Assembly (NCBI GenBank): GCA_038138625.1
Contig: JAYQEA010000005.1
Location: 1-64,000, forward strand
Direction: 5' to 3'
Length of the DNA: 64,000 nucleotides
Source of the DNA: JAQXDR01 sp038138625
GTDB taxonomy: Bacteria; Pseudomonadota; Alphaproteobacteria; Rhodobacterales; Rhodobacteraceae
A program made the position numbers and the translations under genes. Below the pieces are notes generated by a model that worked only from the letters and a program-made list of their open reading frames with translations, made no database searches and was not told where the DNA came from. Numbering within the stretch: the stretch's first letter is position 1; every line of letters starts with the position of its first letter. This document shows, in pieces, positions 10,283-20,099 of the stretch.

Positions 10283-11395
10283 ATGGCGCCACGGCGACCC
10301 GATGGCGCGGGCGCTATCCCACTCCCGGTCGAGAGCCTCGCGCCCGTCAGGCCAGATCCCACTGCCTTGTATGCGGCGTTGGATTTGGGAACAAACAGTT
10401 GCAGGATGCTGATTGCCCAACCTAAGGGCAGTCAGTTTGAGGTTGTGGACAGCTTTTCAAAATCCGTACAGCTGGGCGCGGGCCTCGAGAAGTCTGGGCG
10501 CCTTGGCAACGCCTCGATGGGGCGCACAATTTCCGCGCTCAAGATCTGTCAGCAGAAACTGAAGCGGCACGATGTCAGGCACATGAGGTTGGTTGCAACC
10601 GAAGCATGTCGGCGCGCTCGTAATTCGCACGATTTCATCAGGAAGGTGCAACGCGAAACCGGCCTTCGATTGGAAATCATTGAACCAGAAGAAGAGGCCC
10701 GCCTGGCTGTTGTTTCCTGTGCGCCTTTGGTCTCGCGGCGGACAGAGCAGTTGCTGGTTGTTGATATCGGTGGCGGTTCCACAGAATTGGTCTGGATTGA
10801 TCTGTCAAATGTACCCAAAAGAGACCGGCCAAAATCCATCATGCAGCTCCATGCAGGGTTTCAGGCCTATAACGGTGCCTTTCCATCGGCCCAGGTAGTC
10901 GATTGGATTTCCGTTCCCTTGGGTGTCGCGACCCTGCGCGATCAATTCAATGATGTTGACGATGATGCCGCACGGTATGCATTGATGAGCTGGTATTTCG
11001 AAGAGCACCTTGCTGATTTCGCACCTTACAAAACCGAGCAAGCCCGTGCAGGGTTTCAGATTGTTGGAACATCGGGAACGGTCACCACGGTTGCAGCCTC
11101 GCACCTGGGACTTCGCCGATATGATCGTACAAAGGTTGATGGGCTACGCATGTCCAGTGCCGAGATTGAAGCAGTCATTAATAGATACCTCGAACTGGGC
11201 CCATCAGGCAGACGACGGGATCCGCGGATTGGACAAGATCGCCAGACTCTGATTATGTCCGGCGCAGCGATCCTGCAGGCTCTTTTGCGGTGTTGGCCAA
11301 CGGATCGATTGTCAGTGGCTGACAGAGGCCTGCGAGAGGGTTTGCTTTATGCGCAAATGTCTGCGCATGGCGTGCTGGAAGACGGAACGGTGTAA
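10283..11395 (+). CDS. ppx: Ppx/GppA-family exopolyphosphatase
   Basis: ASKHA-fold phosphatase of 370 residues hydrolysing polyphosphate and/or pppGpp. Phosphate-1 loop ALDLGTNSCRMLIA at about residues 31-44, the E-rich EPEEEARLA segment, phosphate-2 loop VVDIGGGSTELV near 154 and GTSGTVTT near 262 are all in place. It is shorter than E. coli Ppx (513) and corresponds to the alphaproteobacterial form without the C-terminal HD domain. It is followed by rlmE after 11 bp, a common pairing in this group, so the two are likely co-transcribed. Confidence 0.9.
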   Translation: MAPRRPDGAGAIPLPVESLAPVRPDPTALYAALDLGTNSCRMLIAQPKGSQFEVVDSFSKSVQLGAGLEKSGRLGNASMGRTISALKICQQKLKRHDVRHMRLVATEACRRARNSHDFIRKVQRETGLRLEIIEPEEEARLAVVSCAPLVSRRTEQLLVVDIGGGSTELVWIDLSNVPKRDRPKSIMQLHAGFQAYNGAFPSAQVVDWISVPLGVATLRDQFNDVDDDAARYALMSWYFEEHLADFAPYKTEQARAGFQIVGTSGTVTTVAASHLGLRRYDRTKVDGLRMSSAEIEAVINRYLELGPSGRRRDPRIGQDRQTLIMSGAAILQALLRCWPTDRLSVADRGLREGLLYAQMSAHGVLEDGTV

Positions 11396-11406
11396 AGGCG
11401 CAAAAA

Positions 11407-12117
11407 ATGGCAAAAAATACATCAGGCCGAGGTCAGCGCGACCTGAAAATCAAGGTCAAATCAGCGCGTGGACGCAGGCTTAGTTCCACAAGATGGCTAC
11501 AACGGCAGTTGAATGATCCTTATGTAAAACGTGCCAAAACCGAAGGCTATCGAGGCCGTGCGGCCTTCAAAATTCTGGAACTCGACGAAAAGTTCCGCTT
11601 TCTCACTCCAGGCGCTCAAGTTGTGGACTTGGGCTGCGCACCGGGGGGATGGTGTCAGGTCGCGGTTCCACGTGTAAATGCATTGGGTGAAAAAACGGAC
11701 AAAGCACAAGGCCGGATCATTGGCATTGATCTTCAAGACGTAGAGCCAATTGCCGGTGTAGAGCTGCATAAATTAGACTTTTTGGATGAAGGCGCAGACG
11801 ATCAGGTCAAACAATGGCTGGGCGGCGCAGCGGATGTGGTAATGTCCGACATGGCTGCCTCATCCTCGGGACATAAACAGACGGATCATCTGCGCATTAT
11901 GAACCTTTGCGAGACGGCCGCCTATTTTGCTTTTGACGTGTTAAAGCCGGGCGGGACTTTTGTGGCAAAGGTTCTTGCAGGGGGGGCTGAAAGCGAGCTG
12001 CAACGGCTTTTGAAACAAAAATTCGAGAAGGTTGCCAATGTAAAGCCACCCGCATCCCGCAGTGACAGTTCTGAAAAATTTGTCGTGGCAATGGGCTTTA
12101 GAGGGACAGAACCATGA
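11407..12117 (+). CDS. rlmE: 23S rRNA 2'-O-ribose methyltransferase RlmE (FtsJ/RrmJ)
   Basis: SAM-dependent methyltransferase that modifies U2552 of 23S rRNA in the A-loop. 236 residues with basic N-terminal extension, then the catalytic Lys in GRAAFKILELDEKF, SAM motif VVDLGCAPGGWCQV, SDMAASSSGHKQTDH with the catalytic Asp, FVAKVLAGG with the second Lys, and SSEKFVVAMGF near the C-terminus holding the Glu: the K-D-K-E tetrad. Overlaps the next gene by 4 bp (ATGA). Confidence 0.95.
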   Translation: MAKNTSGRGQRDLKIKVKSARGRRLSSTRWLQRQLNDPYVKRAKTEGYRGRAAFKILELDEKFRFLTPGAQVVDLGCAPGGWCQVAVPRVNALGEKTDKAQGRIIGIDLQDVEPIAGVELHKLDFLDEGADDQVKQWLGGAADVVMSDMAASSSGHKQTDHLRIMNLCETAAYFAFDVLKPGGTFVAKVLAGGAESELQRLLKQKFEKVANVKPPASRSDSSEKFVVAMGFRGTEP

Positions 12118-12743
12118 GCGTTATCCTATGTTACGGCGACAGCAATACCCACGGCACCGCCCCCATCGAAACGCTTGGTGTCATGTCGCGCCATGCCCGT
12201 CCGGATCGCTGGCCCAATGTCCTTGCGGCGTCTTTAACGACATCACATGAAATCATCAGCGAAGGTCTGCCCGGGCGGACGACGGTGCATGACGATGTGA
12301 TTGAGGGCGGCATGCGCAACGGTTTGACCGTGATGCCTGCGATTTTGCAATCGCATAAGCCGATTGATCTTTTGGTGATTATGTTGGGCACAAACGATCT
12401 AAAGCCAGCTTTTGGTGTTGGCAGTTTTGAAATCGCCCGGTCTGTCGAACGGTTGGTGCGCGCGGCACGGCTTGAAGACGCCCATAAGCAGGAGTTGATC
12501 GTGGCTCCGGTGCCAGTGGTTGAGACAGGTGTTCTAGCGCCGGTTTTTGCTGGCGCTGAACAGCGCCAAAGGACGCTGTCTGCTGACCTTGCCAAAGCGG
12601 CGGATCGTTTGGGATGCGCCTTTTGGGATGCAGGGGCCCATGCGCAGGTGTCCATGGTTGATGGTGTACATTGGGATCGCACAGCCCATCATAACGTCGG
12701 CCGTGCAATCGCGACCAAAATTTCACAGCTTGTTCAGGGTTAA
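12114..12743 (+). CDS. SGNH/GDSL-family hydrolase
   Basis: 209-residue lipase/esterase-fold hydrolase. Block I CYGDSNTHGT (Ser near residue 9), block II around GLPGRTT, block III MLGTNDLK (Asn) and block V DGVHWDRTAHH (Asp and His) give the complete SGNH set. There is no signal peptide, so it is cytoplasmic; such proteins are often arylesterases or acetyl-esterases. Translationally coupled to rlmE by a 4-bp overlap. The substrate is unknown. Confidence 0.88.
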   Translation: MSVILCYGDSNTHGTAPIETLGVMSRHARPDRWPNVLAASLTTSHEIISEGLPGRTTVHDDVIEGGMRNGLTVMPAILQSHKPIDLLVIMLGTNDLKPAFGVGSFEIARSVERLVRAARLEDAHKQELIVAPVPVVETGVLAPVFAGAEQRQRTLSADLAKAADRLGCAFWDAGAHAQVSMVDGVHWDRTAHHNVGRAIATKISQLVQG

Positions 12744-12843
12744 AGAGATCTCGGTCAGCGAAATCTGTCTTGCACGCGGCATCCTGTTTGACCTTGGGGC
12801 CAAAGCCTTGCACCGTGTTTAAATGAAATAATTCGAGGTTTTT

Positions 12844-14133
12844 ATGTCCAAGTCACCGCGTCCCTTTTCGTCTTTCGAATGGTTGATTGCTTGGCGCTAT
12901 CTTCGCGCACGCAGGGCCGAAGGCGGGGTGTCAGTTATGACGTGGATCAGCCTTTTGGGTATCACTTTGGCCGTGGCGGCATTGATTGCAACCCTGTCAG
13001 TCCGTGCAGGGTTCAGGGCGGAATTTGTTGATACGATCCTCGGTGCAGAGGCGCATGTCACGGTATATGATATGGGCCGCATCAATGAACGCGGGGATTT
13101 CGACCGCACGATTGCCGATTATGATGCTTGGGCAAACCGAGTGTCAGCGGTTCCCGGTGTGCTGCGTGCTTCGCCCCTTATCAAAGGCGAGATCATGGGC
13201 AATGCCGGTGACCGGTCGGCCGGTATTCAGGTCAGGGGCATTCGTGCACAAGACCTTGCGCAGATACCGCGCGTAGCGGGCTCGGATCCGTCGGTGGGAT
13301 CTTTGTCCGGTTTTGACGCAGGGGGACTGGCCATAGGTTCCGGCGTGGCCCGAGAGTTGGGGGTTACGATTGGGGATAAAATCCGGCTGATTTCACCCAA
13401 TGGGGTTAAGACACCGTTTGGCACCAGCCCGCGGATCAAAGCCTATGAGGTGGCCTACATCTTTACGGTCGGACGATACCACATCGACAGAGTGCGGGTG
13501 TATATGCCTTTTGACGAAGCGCAAATCTTCTTTAATCGCAATGGCTTTGCCGATGAAATTGAGGTGATTGTTGAGCAGCCTGATGCCGTCGATGAGTTGA
13601 CCCAACCATTGTTGTCAGCTGCGGGCAATTCCGCCATGGTCTGGTCATGGAGGGATGCAAACGGCGGATTTTTGCGCGCATTAGAAGTCGAAGACAATGT
13701 GATGTTCGTGATTTTATCCATCCTCGTTATGATTGCAGCGCTCAACATCGTGTCCGGATTGATCATGCTGGTCAAAAACAAAGGCCGCGATATTGGAATT
13801 CTGCGCACCATGGGATTAAGCGAAGGCACTGTTTTGCGTGTGTTTTTCCTATGTGGTGCGGCGACAGGTCTCGCTGGAACAGCAGCAGGCGTTGTGATTG
13901 GTTGCCTGTTTGCAATTTACATTGATCCAATTTTCGCAGTGGTCAACGGCTTTTCTGGTGGTGATATATGGGACGCATCGGTGCGTGGCATCTATTTTTT
14001 ACCCGCAAAATTGCAGCTAGAAGACGTTCTAAGTGCCATTGCCCTATCATTGGGGCTGAGTTTTGCGGTGACGATATTGCCTGCACGACGCGCAGCCCGC
14101 ATGAACCCCGTCGAGGCCCTGCGTTATGAGTGA
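12844..14133 (+). CDS. lolC: Lipoprotein-releasing ABC transporter permease (LolC/LolE family)
   Basis: Inner-membrane permease of the LolCDE complex that hands outer-membrane lipoproteins to LolA. 429 residues: start WLIAWRYLRARRAEGGVSVMTWISLLGITLAV (shown in part) is the family's N-terminal membrane segment, followed by a periplasmic MacB-like domain (residues about 50-270) and three C-terminal membrane helices (FtsX domain), ending with PARRAARMNPVEALRYE. Overlaps lolD by 8 bp, so the two are coupled. Alphaproteobacteria often have a single permease gene doing the job of both LolC and LolE, which appears to be the case here. Confidence 0.93.
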   Translation: MSKSPRPFSSFEWLIAWRYLRARRAEGGVSVMTWISLLGITLAVAALIATLSVRAGFRAEFVDTILGAEAHVTVYDMGRINERGDFDRTIADYDAWANRVSAVPGVLRASPLIKGEIMGNAGDRSAGIQVRGIRAQDLAQIPRVAGSDPSVGSLSGFDAGGLAIGSGVARELGVTIGDKIRLISPNGVKTPFGTSPRIKAYEVAYIFTVGRYHIDRVRVYMPFDEAQIFFNRNGFADEIEVIVEQPDAVDELTQPLLSAAGNSAMVWSWRDANGGFLRALEVEDNVMFVILSILVMIAALNIVSGLIMLVKNKGRDIGILRTMGLSEGTVLRVFFLCGAATGLAGTAAGVVIGCLFAIYIDPIFAVVNGFSGGDIWDASVRGIYFLPAKLQLEDVLSAIALSLGLSFAVTILPARRAARMNPVEALRYE

Positions 14134-14824
14134 CCCGACCCTAACGCTCAATGGAATTGAGAAATCTTACCAGCGCTCCAACGGCCATGTACCGGTATTG
14201 CGTGATGTAAACCTATCAATTGATCCAGGTGAAATAGTGGCCTTGGTGGCACCGTCAGGCGCCGGTAAATCCACCTTGCTCCATATTGCGGGCCTGTTGG
14301 ACACACCTGACGGAGGAGACGTCACGATCGGAGGGCAGTTGGCCACCGGGCTCAGTGATGCAAGGCGCACAGAAATGAGGCGTCAGGATATCGGATTTGT
14401 TTATCAGTTCCATCACTTACTGCCGGAATTTAATGCCGCAGAAAACATCATACTCCCGCAACGGGCGAATGGTATACGCCATGATATTGCGCAGTCCAGG
14501 GCAATGTCATTGCTGTCCACAGTCGGGCTGACCGACAGAGCGCATCATAGACCCGCAGAGCTGTCGGGCGGCGAGCAGCAACGGGTTGCGTTCTGTCGGG
14601 CGCTGGCAAATACGCCACGGTTGTTGCTGGCTGATGAACCAACTGGAAATTTAGATCCGGACACCGCAGCCTCTGTTTTCGATGCTCTTATGGCATTGGC
14701 CCGAGACACGGGGCTAGCAGCACTGGTTGCGACGCATAATCTAGATTTGGCATCAAAAATGGATCGGCAGGTCAGGCTGGATGCAGGACAGATCACCGGT
14801 CCGGACCAAGACAGGCTGACTTAA
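14126..14824 (+). CDS. lolD: Lipoprotein-releasing ABC transporter ATP-binding protein LolD
   Basis: ABC ATPase of 232 residues powering lipoprotein release. Walker A APSGAGKST (near residue 42), Q-loop FVYQFHHLLPEF, signature LSGGEQQRVAFCRAL, Walker B LLLADEPTGNLD and the switch His in VATHN are complete. Downstream of and overlapping the permease gene. Its 3' end overlaps the 3' end of trpE on the other strand by 4 bp, so no terminator separates the two convergent genes. Confidence 0.95.
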   Translation: MSDPTLTLNGIEKSYQRSNGHVPVLRDVNLSIDPGEIVALVAPSGAGKSTLLHIAGLLDTPDGGDVTIGGQLATGLSDARRTEMRRQDIGFVYQFHHLLPEFNAAENIILPQRANGIRHDIAQSRAMSLLSTVGLTDRAHHRPAELSGGEQQRVAFCRALANTPRLLLADEPTGNLDPDTAASVFDALMALARDTGLAALVATHNLDLASKMDRQVRLDAGQITGPDQDRLT

Positions 14825-16332
14825 CGATTGCCATCCTCGAACCGTGCTGCGTCCGCAGCTGCACGCCGTATCGCATTGGATTTATGCACAGTTTCCTGAT
14901 ATTCCGACTCGGGATCACTGTCGTAAACAACGCCCCCTCCAGCCTGCACGTACAGCTTTTTGTTTTTCACGATAGCCGTTCGCAAGGCGATACACATATC
15001 CATATCACCGCCTGCACTAAAGTAGCCAACGCCGCCTCCGTAAACTCCACGCTTTTCCGGTTCAAGTTCGTCGATGATTTCCATTGCGCGTACCTTGGGT
15101 GCGCCCGACACAGTTCCAGCAGGCAGACCTGCCAGTAATGCAGAAAGAGCGTCATGGTCGTCGGATAATTCGCCAACAACGTTTGAGACGATGTGCATCA
15201 CGTGGCTATAACGTTCAATAATAAACTCTTCTGTCGGCTTTACAGTGCCAATCTTGCTGACCCGCCCAGTGTCATTGCGGCCCAAATCCAGAAGCATAAG
15301 GTGTTCTGCCAGTTCTTTTTGATCAGCCAACAGGTCTTCTTCCAAGGCTTTATCCTCTGCCGGAGTCACTCCACGGCGCCGCGTTCCTGCAATGGGCCTG
15401 ATGGTAACTTCTCTATCAAAAACCCGTACCAGTATTTCAGGACTCGCCCCAATGACCTGAAACTCACCAAAGTTAAAGTAAAACATGAAAGGGGATGGAT
15501 TGGTCCTTCTTAACGAACGATAAAGTGCAAAAGGCGGGATGGGGAAGTCTTGCGTCCAACGTTGTGAAGGCACTACCTGAAAAATATCTCCGGCGCGGAT
15601 GTATTCCTTAGCTGTTTCAACGGCGGCGAGATAGTCGGCATGTTCGAAATTCGATTGAGGCGGGGCTGCCTCAAAAGGTTCGCCCAGATCGCGGCTTGAC
15701 TGTGGCAGCGCACGTTCAAGATCGCGAACTGCATCCATCACCCTTTCGGCGGCCTGCGCGTAAGCTGCGCGCGCCGACAGACCGGACGACACCCACGCTG
15801 GTGCAACCACCGTCACCTCACCTTTTACACCATCCAAAACCGCGATCACCGACGGACGGATCATGACCGCATCGGGCAACTCCATTGTGTCTGGAGGCAT
15901 ATTGGGCAAATCTTCGACCAGCCGTATCATGTCATAGCCAAGATATCCGAACAAGCCTGCGGCTGCTTTCGGAAGATCCTCAGGCAAATCGATGTGGCTT
16001 TCCGCAATCACGTCACGAAGAGCACTAAGGGGGTCGCTTTGACAGGTCGTAAAGTCATCCTGATCAAATCGGGCACTGCGATTTATTCGCGCGTTTTTAC
16101 CATGGCATTCCCAAATCAGATCAGGCTTCATTCCAATGATGGAATACCGACCGCGCACCTCGCCACCCGTCACTGATTCAAGCACAAAGGCGTGTTTGGC
16201 AGCGCCGGTTAGCTTGAGCATCAACGATACAGGCGTATCTAGGTCAGCAGCCAGTCGGGTATAGACAATCTGGTTCTTACCGGACGCGTACCCAGTTGAA
16301 AACGCGTCGAAAGACGGTGTCATCGTCGACAT
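14821..16332 (-). CDS. trpE: Anthranilate synthase component I
   Basis: Converts chorismate and glutamine-derived ammonia to anthranilate, the first step of tryptophan synthesis. 503 residues, full length; N-terminal regulatory part with the LMLKLTGAAKHAFVLESV region carrying the Ser/Leu feedback-site area, and the chorismate-binding domain with IRPIAGTRRRG, LDLGRNDTGRVS, YSHVMHIVSNV, AGTVSGAPKVRAMEIIDELEP (in part) and YVQAGGGVVYDSDPE. It follows the PpiD-like gene by 9 bp. In many Rhodobacterales trpG, trpD and trpC follow trpE, but here lolD meets it tail to tail, so the other trp genes must lie elsewhere. Confidence 0.96.
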   Translation of the reverse strand: MSTMTPSFDAFSTGYASGKNQIVYTRLAADLDTPVSLMLKLTGAAKHAFVLESVTGGEVRGRYSIIGMKPDLIWECHGKNARINRSARFDQDDFTTCQSDPLSALRDVIAESHIDLPEDLPKAAAGLFGYLGYDMIRLVEDLPNMPPDTMELPDAVMIRPSVIAVLDGVKGEVTVVAPAWVSSGLSARAAYAQAAERVMDAVRDLERALPQSSRDLGEPFEAAPPQSNFEHADYLAAVETAKEYIRAGDIFQVVPSQRWTQDFPIPPFALYRSLRRTNPSPFMFYFNFGEFQVIGASPEILVRVFDREVTIRPIAGTRRRGVTPAEDKALEEDLLADQKELAEHLMLLDLGRNDTGRVSKIGTVKPTEEFIIERYSHVMHIVSNVVGELSDDHDALSALLAGLPAGTVSGAPKVRAMEIIDELEPEKRGVYGGGVGYFSAGGDMDMCIALRTAIVKNKKLYVQAGGGVVYDSDPESEYQETVHKSNAIRRAAADAARFEDGNR

Positions 16333-16341
16333 GGATGCCCC

Positions 16342-18192
16342 CTATTGGAAGTTGACGTGAACAGCGTCAATCGCGGCTTGGTCAATTTCAATGCCGGCAC
16401 GCAACTGGATATCGACTGATAATGCGTTGAACAAATCCTCGGCTACAGAAGTCGAGGCCTGACTGGTAAGCTCAGCGACCCGCTGAGCCACGCTTTCATC
16501 GGTCAGATCGGCTGTGGCCACTTCATCCATGCGTACAATGACAACCCCGTTTGTACCCGCCATAGCGCGCACGTCGCCAACAGACATTTCAAACAGACCG
16601 CTGACCCCATCGCGCGCAAGCTGCGGCAGGAAATCTGTCCTGAGCAGTCCATCGCGGGTCTCCGCGGTCAGTCCTACGCCCTCAAATGCGACACCTTCCT
16701 GTAATTGCGCGGCCAAGTCTGTCGCTTGCGATAGCAAAGCGTCTGCGCGCGCGGAGATATTTTGATCCTGAGCAACTGTTTCTACAATATCCTCAAAAGG
16801 GATCGGGGCAGGGGGTGTTATACTGTTGAGCTGGAGCGCAAAGACGCCGCCATCGCCCAATTCTAGGATTTCGGGAAAATCAGAGACCTGAGCCCGTTGC
16901 GCCTGTGCACGAAAGGCAGGATAGGCGGCAATACCGTCTTGGGATTGTTCGGTCCAGTCGATCTGCCCGGCAACAAGCGCTGTCACACTCGGCAAATCCT
17001 CAACCGTGGCCCCGGCAGCAAGTTCATTGATGGCTTCCTCTGCCAGAACAGCAACCTGGCGTCTGGCCTGATCAGAACCCAAATCACGTCTCAAAGCTTC
17101 ACGCGCGTCTTCAAAACTGGTGGTTTGTGCAGGCAGGATTGCGTTCACACGGAACAGGGCGGGGCCAAAATCAGACGGGGCAGGACCAACGATATCGCCA
17201 ACAGAAGCTGCAAAAACCAGGTCTCCTGCGTCTTTCAGGGCCTCTTGGGTCACATCGCCAAGGTCTGTGTCCGCCAGATCCAAGCCGCGCGCCGCAACCT
17301 CGTCTTCGAAACGGCCACCGGAAGCGATACGATCCAAAGCCGCCGTAGCGCTAGCGTCATCAGGAAAGACCAACTGCTCCACCAACCGACGCTCTGGAAG
17401 GTTGAATTCGTCATAACGCTCTTCGTAGCTGCTGCGCAGATCTTCTTCGGGAACCTCGACGCTCTCTAGCAACATGTCCGGTGTGATCCAAGCAAACGAT
17501 ATATCTCGTGCCTCAGGCGACGTGTATTTATCAATGTTTGCGTCGTAGTACGCGCGCAGCGCGGTCTCGTCGGCAGGCGGCGGGGCGGTGACAAGATCCC
17601 CATCATTCAATTGCGCCATGGTTATCGAGCGTTTTTCTAGCTGATACGTCAACAGGGTTTCTGCGTAGGTCGTACGCAGCGATGTCCCCGCAACAATTGA
17701 CGACTGCAAAAGCGTACGCGCCGTCTCGTCTCGAAGAGTTGCCTCGAACTCGGCCTCGGTGAGGCCAGCGTTTTCCAATATGAACCGATAGGCATCCCGA
17801 TCAAAGCCATCACTTCCGTTAAAATTCGGTATTTGCCGAAGCTCTTGCGCCAATGTCTCATCGCCGACTGACAACCCGATTTGAGCGGTTTCATGATCAA
17901 AGGCGCGCGTTGTGACCAACCTCGACAATGTCTGTTGCGGCACACCAAACATTTGCGCCTGTTCGAAGGACAATGTGGTCCCGAATTGCTGACCGATCGC
18001 GCGCATGTCCTGTTGCAGACCATTGTAATAGTCTTGCACCGATATCGGCTTATCGCCAACGGAACCGATCCTGGTAAGACCGCCACCGAAATTCGTCGCA
18101 CCGAATCCCGCGAGACCGACGAACAGCATGCCCATCAACAGCCAGAGAAAAATTTTCGAGGGCGTGAGTTTGTTGGATTGTTTTTGCGCCAT
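16342..18192 (-). CDS. PpiD-like periplasmic folding chaperone (SurA N-terminal / parvulin)
   Basis: 616-residue inner-membrane-anchored periplasmic protein. A single membrane anchor IFLWLLMGMLFVGLAGFGA lies at residues 14-32, followed by a SurA-N-like region (ISVQDYYNGLQ near 50, then the FDRDAYRFILENAGLTEAEFE segment) and a degenerate parvulin-type domain at about 240-360. This matches PpiD, which helps nascent outer-membrane proteins leave the Sec translocon. The parvulin core is poorly conserved, as often in PpiD, so isomerase activity is doubtful. Its position before trpE is the usual one in this family. Confidence 0.88.
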   Translation of the reverse strand: MAQKQSNKLTPSKIFLWLLMGMLFVGLAGFGATNFGGGLTRIGSVGDKPISVQDYYNGLQQDMRAIGQQFGTTLSFEQAQMFGVPQQTLSRLVTTRAFDHETAQIGLSVGDETLAQELRQIPNFNGSDGFDRDAYRFILENAGLTEAEFEATLRDETARTLLQSSIVAGTSLRTTYAETLLTYQLEKRSITMAQLNDGDLVTAPPPADETALRAYYDANIDKYTSPEARDISFAWITPDMLLESVEVPEEDLRSSYEERYDEFNLPERRLVEQLVFPDDASATAALDRIASGGRFEDEVAARGLDLADTDLGDVTQEALKDAGDLVFAASVGDIVGPAPSDFGPALFRVNAILPAQTTSFEDAREALRRDLGSDQARRQVAVLAEEAINELAAGATVEDLPSVTALVAGQIDWTEQSQDGIAAYPAFRAQAQRAQVSDFPEILELGDGGVFALQLNSITPPAPIPFEDIVETVAQDQNISARADALLSQATDLAAQLQEGVAFEGVGLTAETRDGLLRTDFLPQLARDGVSGLFEMSVGDVRAMAGTNGVVIVRMDEVATADLTDESVAQRVAELTSQASTSVAEDLFNALSVDIQLRAGIEIDQAAIDAVHVNFQ

Positions 18193-18236
18193 GGTGTGCC
18201 TGGAGCCTCTCTGATTTTTGGGCCGCGTGCGACGTT

Positions 18237-19424
18237 CTAGCGGGCGCTGCTGCGAGGGGCAAGAGCCAGAGAGGCTAACCGGTCAAACAGTGTATGGATC
18301 CCTGCTGCATCAATGTTGGCAAAGGCCAGCCGCAGGTGGGTCGCTCCGTCGGGATGCTCCTTTGGCATAAACATGGTGCCGGGAAGCGCAAGCACATGCG
18401 CTTGGCTCACCATGGATTGCGCAAGCCGGTCTGCCGCCATATCAAATGGATGTTCAAGATAGGCAAAATATGCCCCTAAACCTTTCAAACGCCATCCATT
18501 ATTCTGTAGCTGATCGAAATTTTCACGGATGGTTTCAGCCAATTTCAGAATGGACTGGCGCTCCGTTTCAACCCAGGAATCAAGATTTTGCAAGCCCCAC
18601 AGCGCAGCCCGCTGACCCAAGCCGCTTGGACATATGGTGACAGTATCGATAAACTTTTCAACTTCGGGCATTAAATCCGATGCACCGATTATCGCGCCAA
18701 CTCTATGTCCCGTTAGGCGGTAAGCCTTGGAAAAACTGTACAACTGGATCAGCGTGCGATCCCAATCAGGTTGTTGCAAAAGAAAATGCGGGGGGCCCGA
18801 ACGACTGCGAAAATCTTTGTAGGTCTCATCCAAGATAAGCTTTAGGCCGTTGTTCTGTGCGAGATCAAACAGCGACTGCAACAATGCTACAGGATATTCT
18901 ACGCCGGCAGGATTGTTGGGCGATACAGCAATGATCGCACGCGTGCGAGGCGTGACCAGCCGCGCTGCCTGGGCTGGATCTGGTAAAAGATCAGGACCTG
19001 TAGGCAAGGGTATGGCCACGATTCCAACCATATCCAACCACATTTTATGATTGAAATACCAAGGGGTTGGAATCAACACTTCATCCCCAGAATCACACAA
19101 CGCGGACATAGTGGCAGCAAAAGCCTGATTGCACCCCGACGTGATGGCAACCTCGTCGGCCGTCACAGATCCAGCATAGCATTTGGCCCAATGATCTGCC
19201 AAAGCCTCGCGCAATGACTCCAGTCCCAGATCAGCCGAATAAAGATGGGTCGCAGGATCCATGAGCGCTTGGGCCATAGCAGTTCGCATACCTTCCGGGG
19301 GCGGCGCCGTTGGAGCCGCCTGGCTTACATTGATAAGCGGCTTGTCTGCCGGAAAGTGACGCCCGGAAATCCAGCGATGCGCCTGAGGCACCGGCGAGGC
19401 GAACGTTCGTTCTGTGAGGGGCAT
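18237..19424 (-). CDS. PLP-dependent aminotransferase, class I/II
   Basis: 395-residue fold-type I aminotransferase. Visible family points are the N-terminal LINVSQAAPTAPPPEGM segment, SGCNQAFAATM (phosphate-binding turn), VSPNNPAG with the PLP-ring Asn, DETYKDFR with the Asp pairing the pyridine nitrogen, and the Schiff-base lysine in YSFSKAYRLTGHRVG. The C-terminal LRLAFANI supplies the substrate Arg. The amino-acid substrate is not evident. I start it at 19424 (MPLTERTF), where homology begins; the frame is open to 19478. It is transcribed towards the PpiD-like gene with a 44-bp gap. Confidence 0.88.
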   Translation of the reverse strand: MPLTERTFASPVPQAHRWISGRHFPADKPLINVSQAAPTAPPPEGMRTAMAQALMDPATHLYSADLGLESLREALADHWAKCYAGSVTADEVAITSGCNQAFAATMSALCDSGDEVLIPTPWYFNHKMWLDMVGIVAIPLPTGPDLLPDPAQAARLVTPRTRAIIAVSPNNPAGVEYPVALLQSLFDLAQNNGLKLILDETYKDFRSRSGPPHFLLQQPDWDRTLIQLYSFSKAYRLTGHRVGAIIGASDLMPEVEKFIDTVTICPSGLGQRAALWGLQNLDSWVETERQSILKLAETIRENFDQLQNNGWRLKGLGAYFAYLEHPFDMAADRLAQSMVSQAHVLALPGTMFMPKEHPDGATHLRLAFANIDAAGIHTLFDRLASLALAPRSSAR

Positions 19425-19818
19425 GAGTGTCTCGTTGCTGCGGCTACAACAATACCGTAGGAGGCCTGCGGCGTGCATGCAAGTCTACCCAGACCTTTGT
19501 TGAAACCAGAATTTCGTCGGTCCAATCTTTGCGCAGCAAAGCCCGCTGCACGTCAATGATTATGTATCACGAAAATGATCCAAAGCTCTTGCAACCCTGT
19601 AATAATCCGAATTGCAACGAATAGTGAGGCATTGCTTTGGTGTGCTGGTATTTTTAAAAAACGTCTGTGTGTTACGGGGCCACGGCGATATAGATCGATC
19701 CGCGAAGAGTCAAAAGCGGTGTAAACGCCATTCAGAAATGTTATCCTGATTGCAGCGTTAGCAAGGCTTTGTAGTCCCTAGACCCCAAATATCGAAGGGC
19801 TGAAAAGCCTTGCGGGGG
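19425..19818. other. Intergenic stretch at the edge of the rearranged zone
   Basis: Nearly 400 bp with no open frame of note between the aminotransferase gene and a broken small gene. No repeat or RNA structure was recognised; it may include the aminotransferase promoter. Confidence 0.4.
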
Positions 19819-20084
19819 TTAGTGGAAGAGCTGGCGTTTCTCTTTCTTGGTGAGGAAGTCGGTAAGGCCTTCTTCCTTTACAGTTTTCTCGAATTGTTGC
19901 CAAGCAAGCACGTCTGAGCACGGATCATCAAACACTGTTGAGGTGCCGAACTCTTTAACGACCTCCAGGATCCAGCTGGGATCAATATCTGTTTAGTAAA
20001 TCTCGACCGTCAGAAAATGCGCTTCGATTTCCATATCGCGCTCAGCTCTGAGAAGACCTCTTCAACGTCATCATTCGATTTCAT
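19819..20084 (-). pseudogene. Broken small gene of unknown function
   Basis: From the ATG at 20084 the minus strand reads MKSNDDVEEVFSELSA, then shifts frame near 20040 and continues with DMEIEAHFLTVEIY, a TAA, and TDIDPSWILEVVKEFGTS on to LTKKEKRQLFH and a stop at 19819. The coding-like amino-acid pattern continues across both lesions, so this seems to be a roughly 90-residue gene broken by a frameshift and a nonsense codon. I do not recognise the family. It sits directly next to a degraded transposase in the same orientation and may be a passenger or accessory gene of that element. Confidence 0.55.
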
Positions 20085-20099
20085 AGGCCGAACTTGGGG

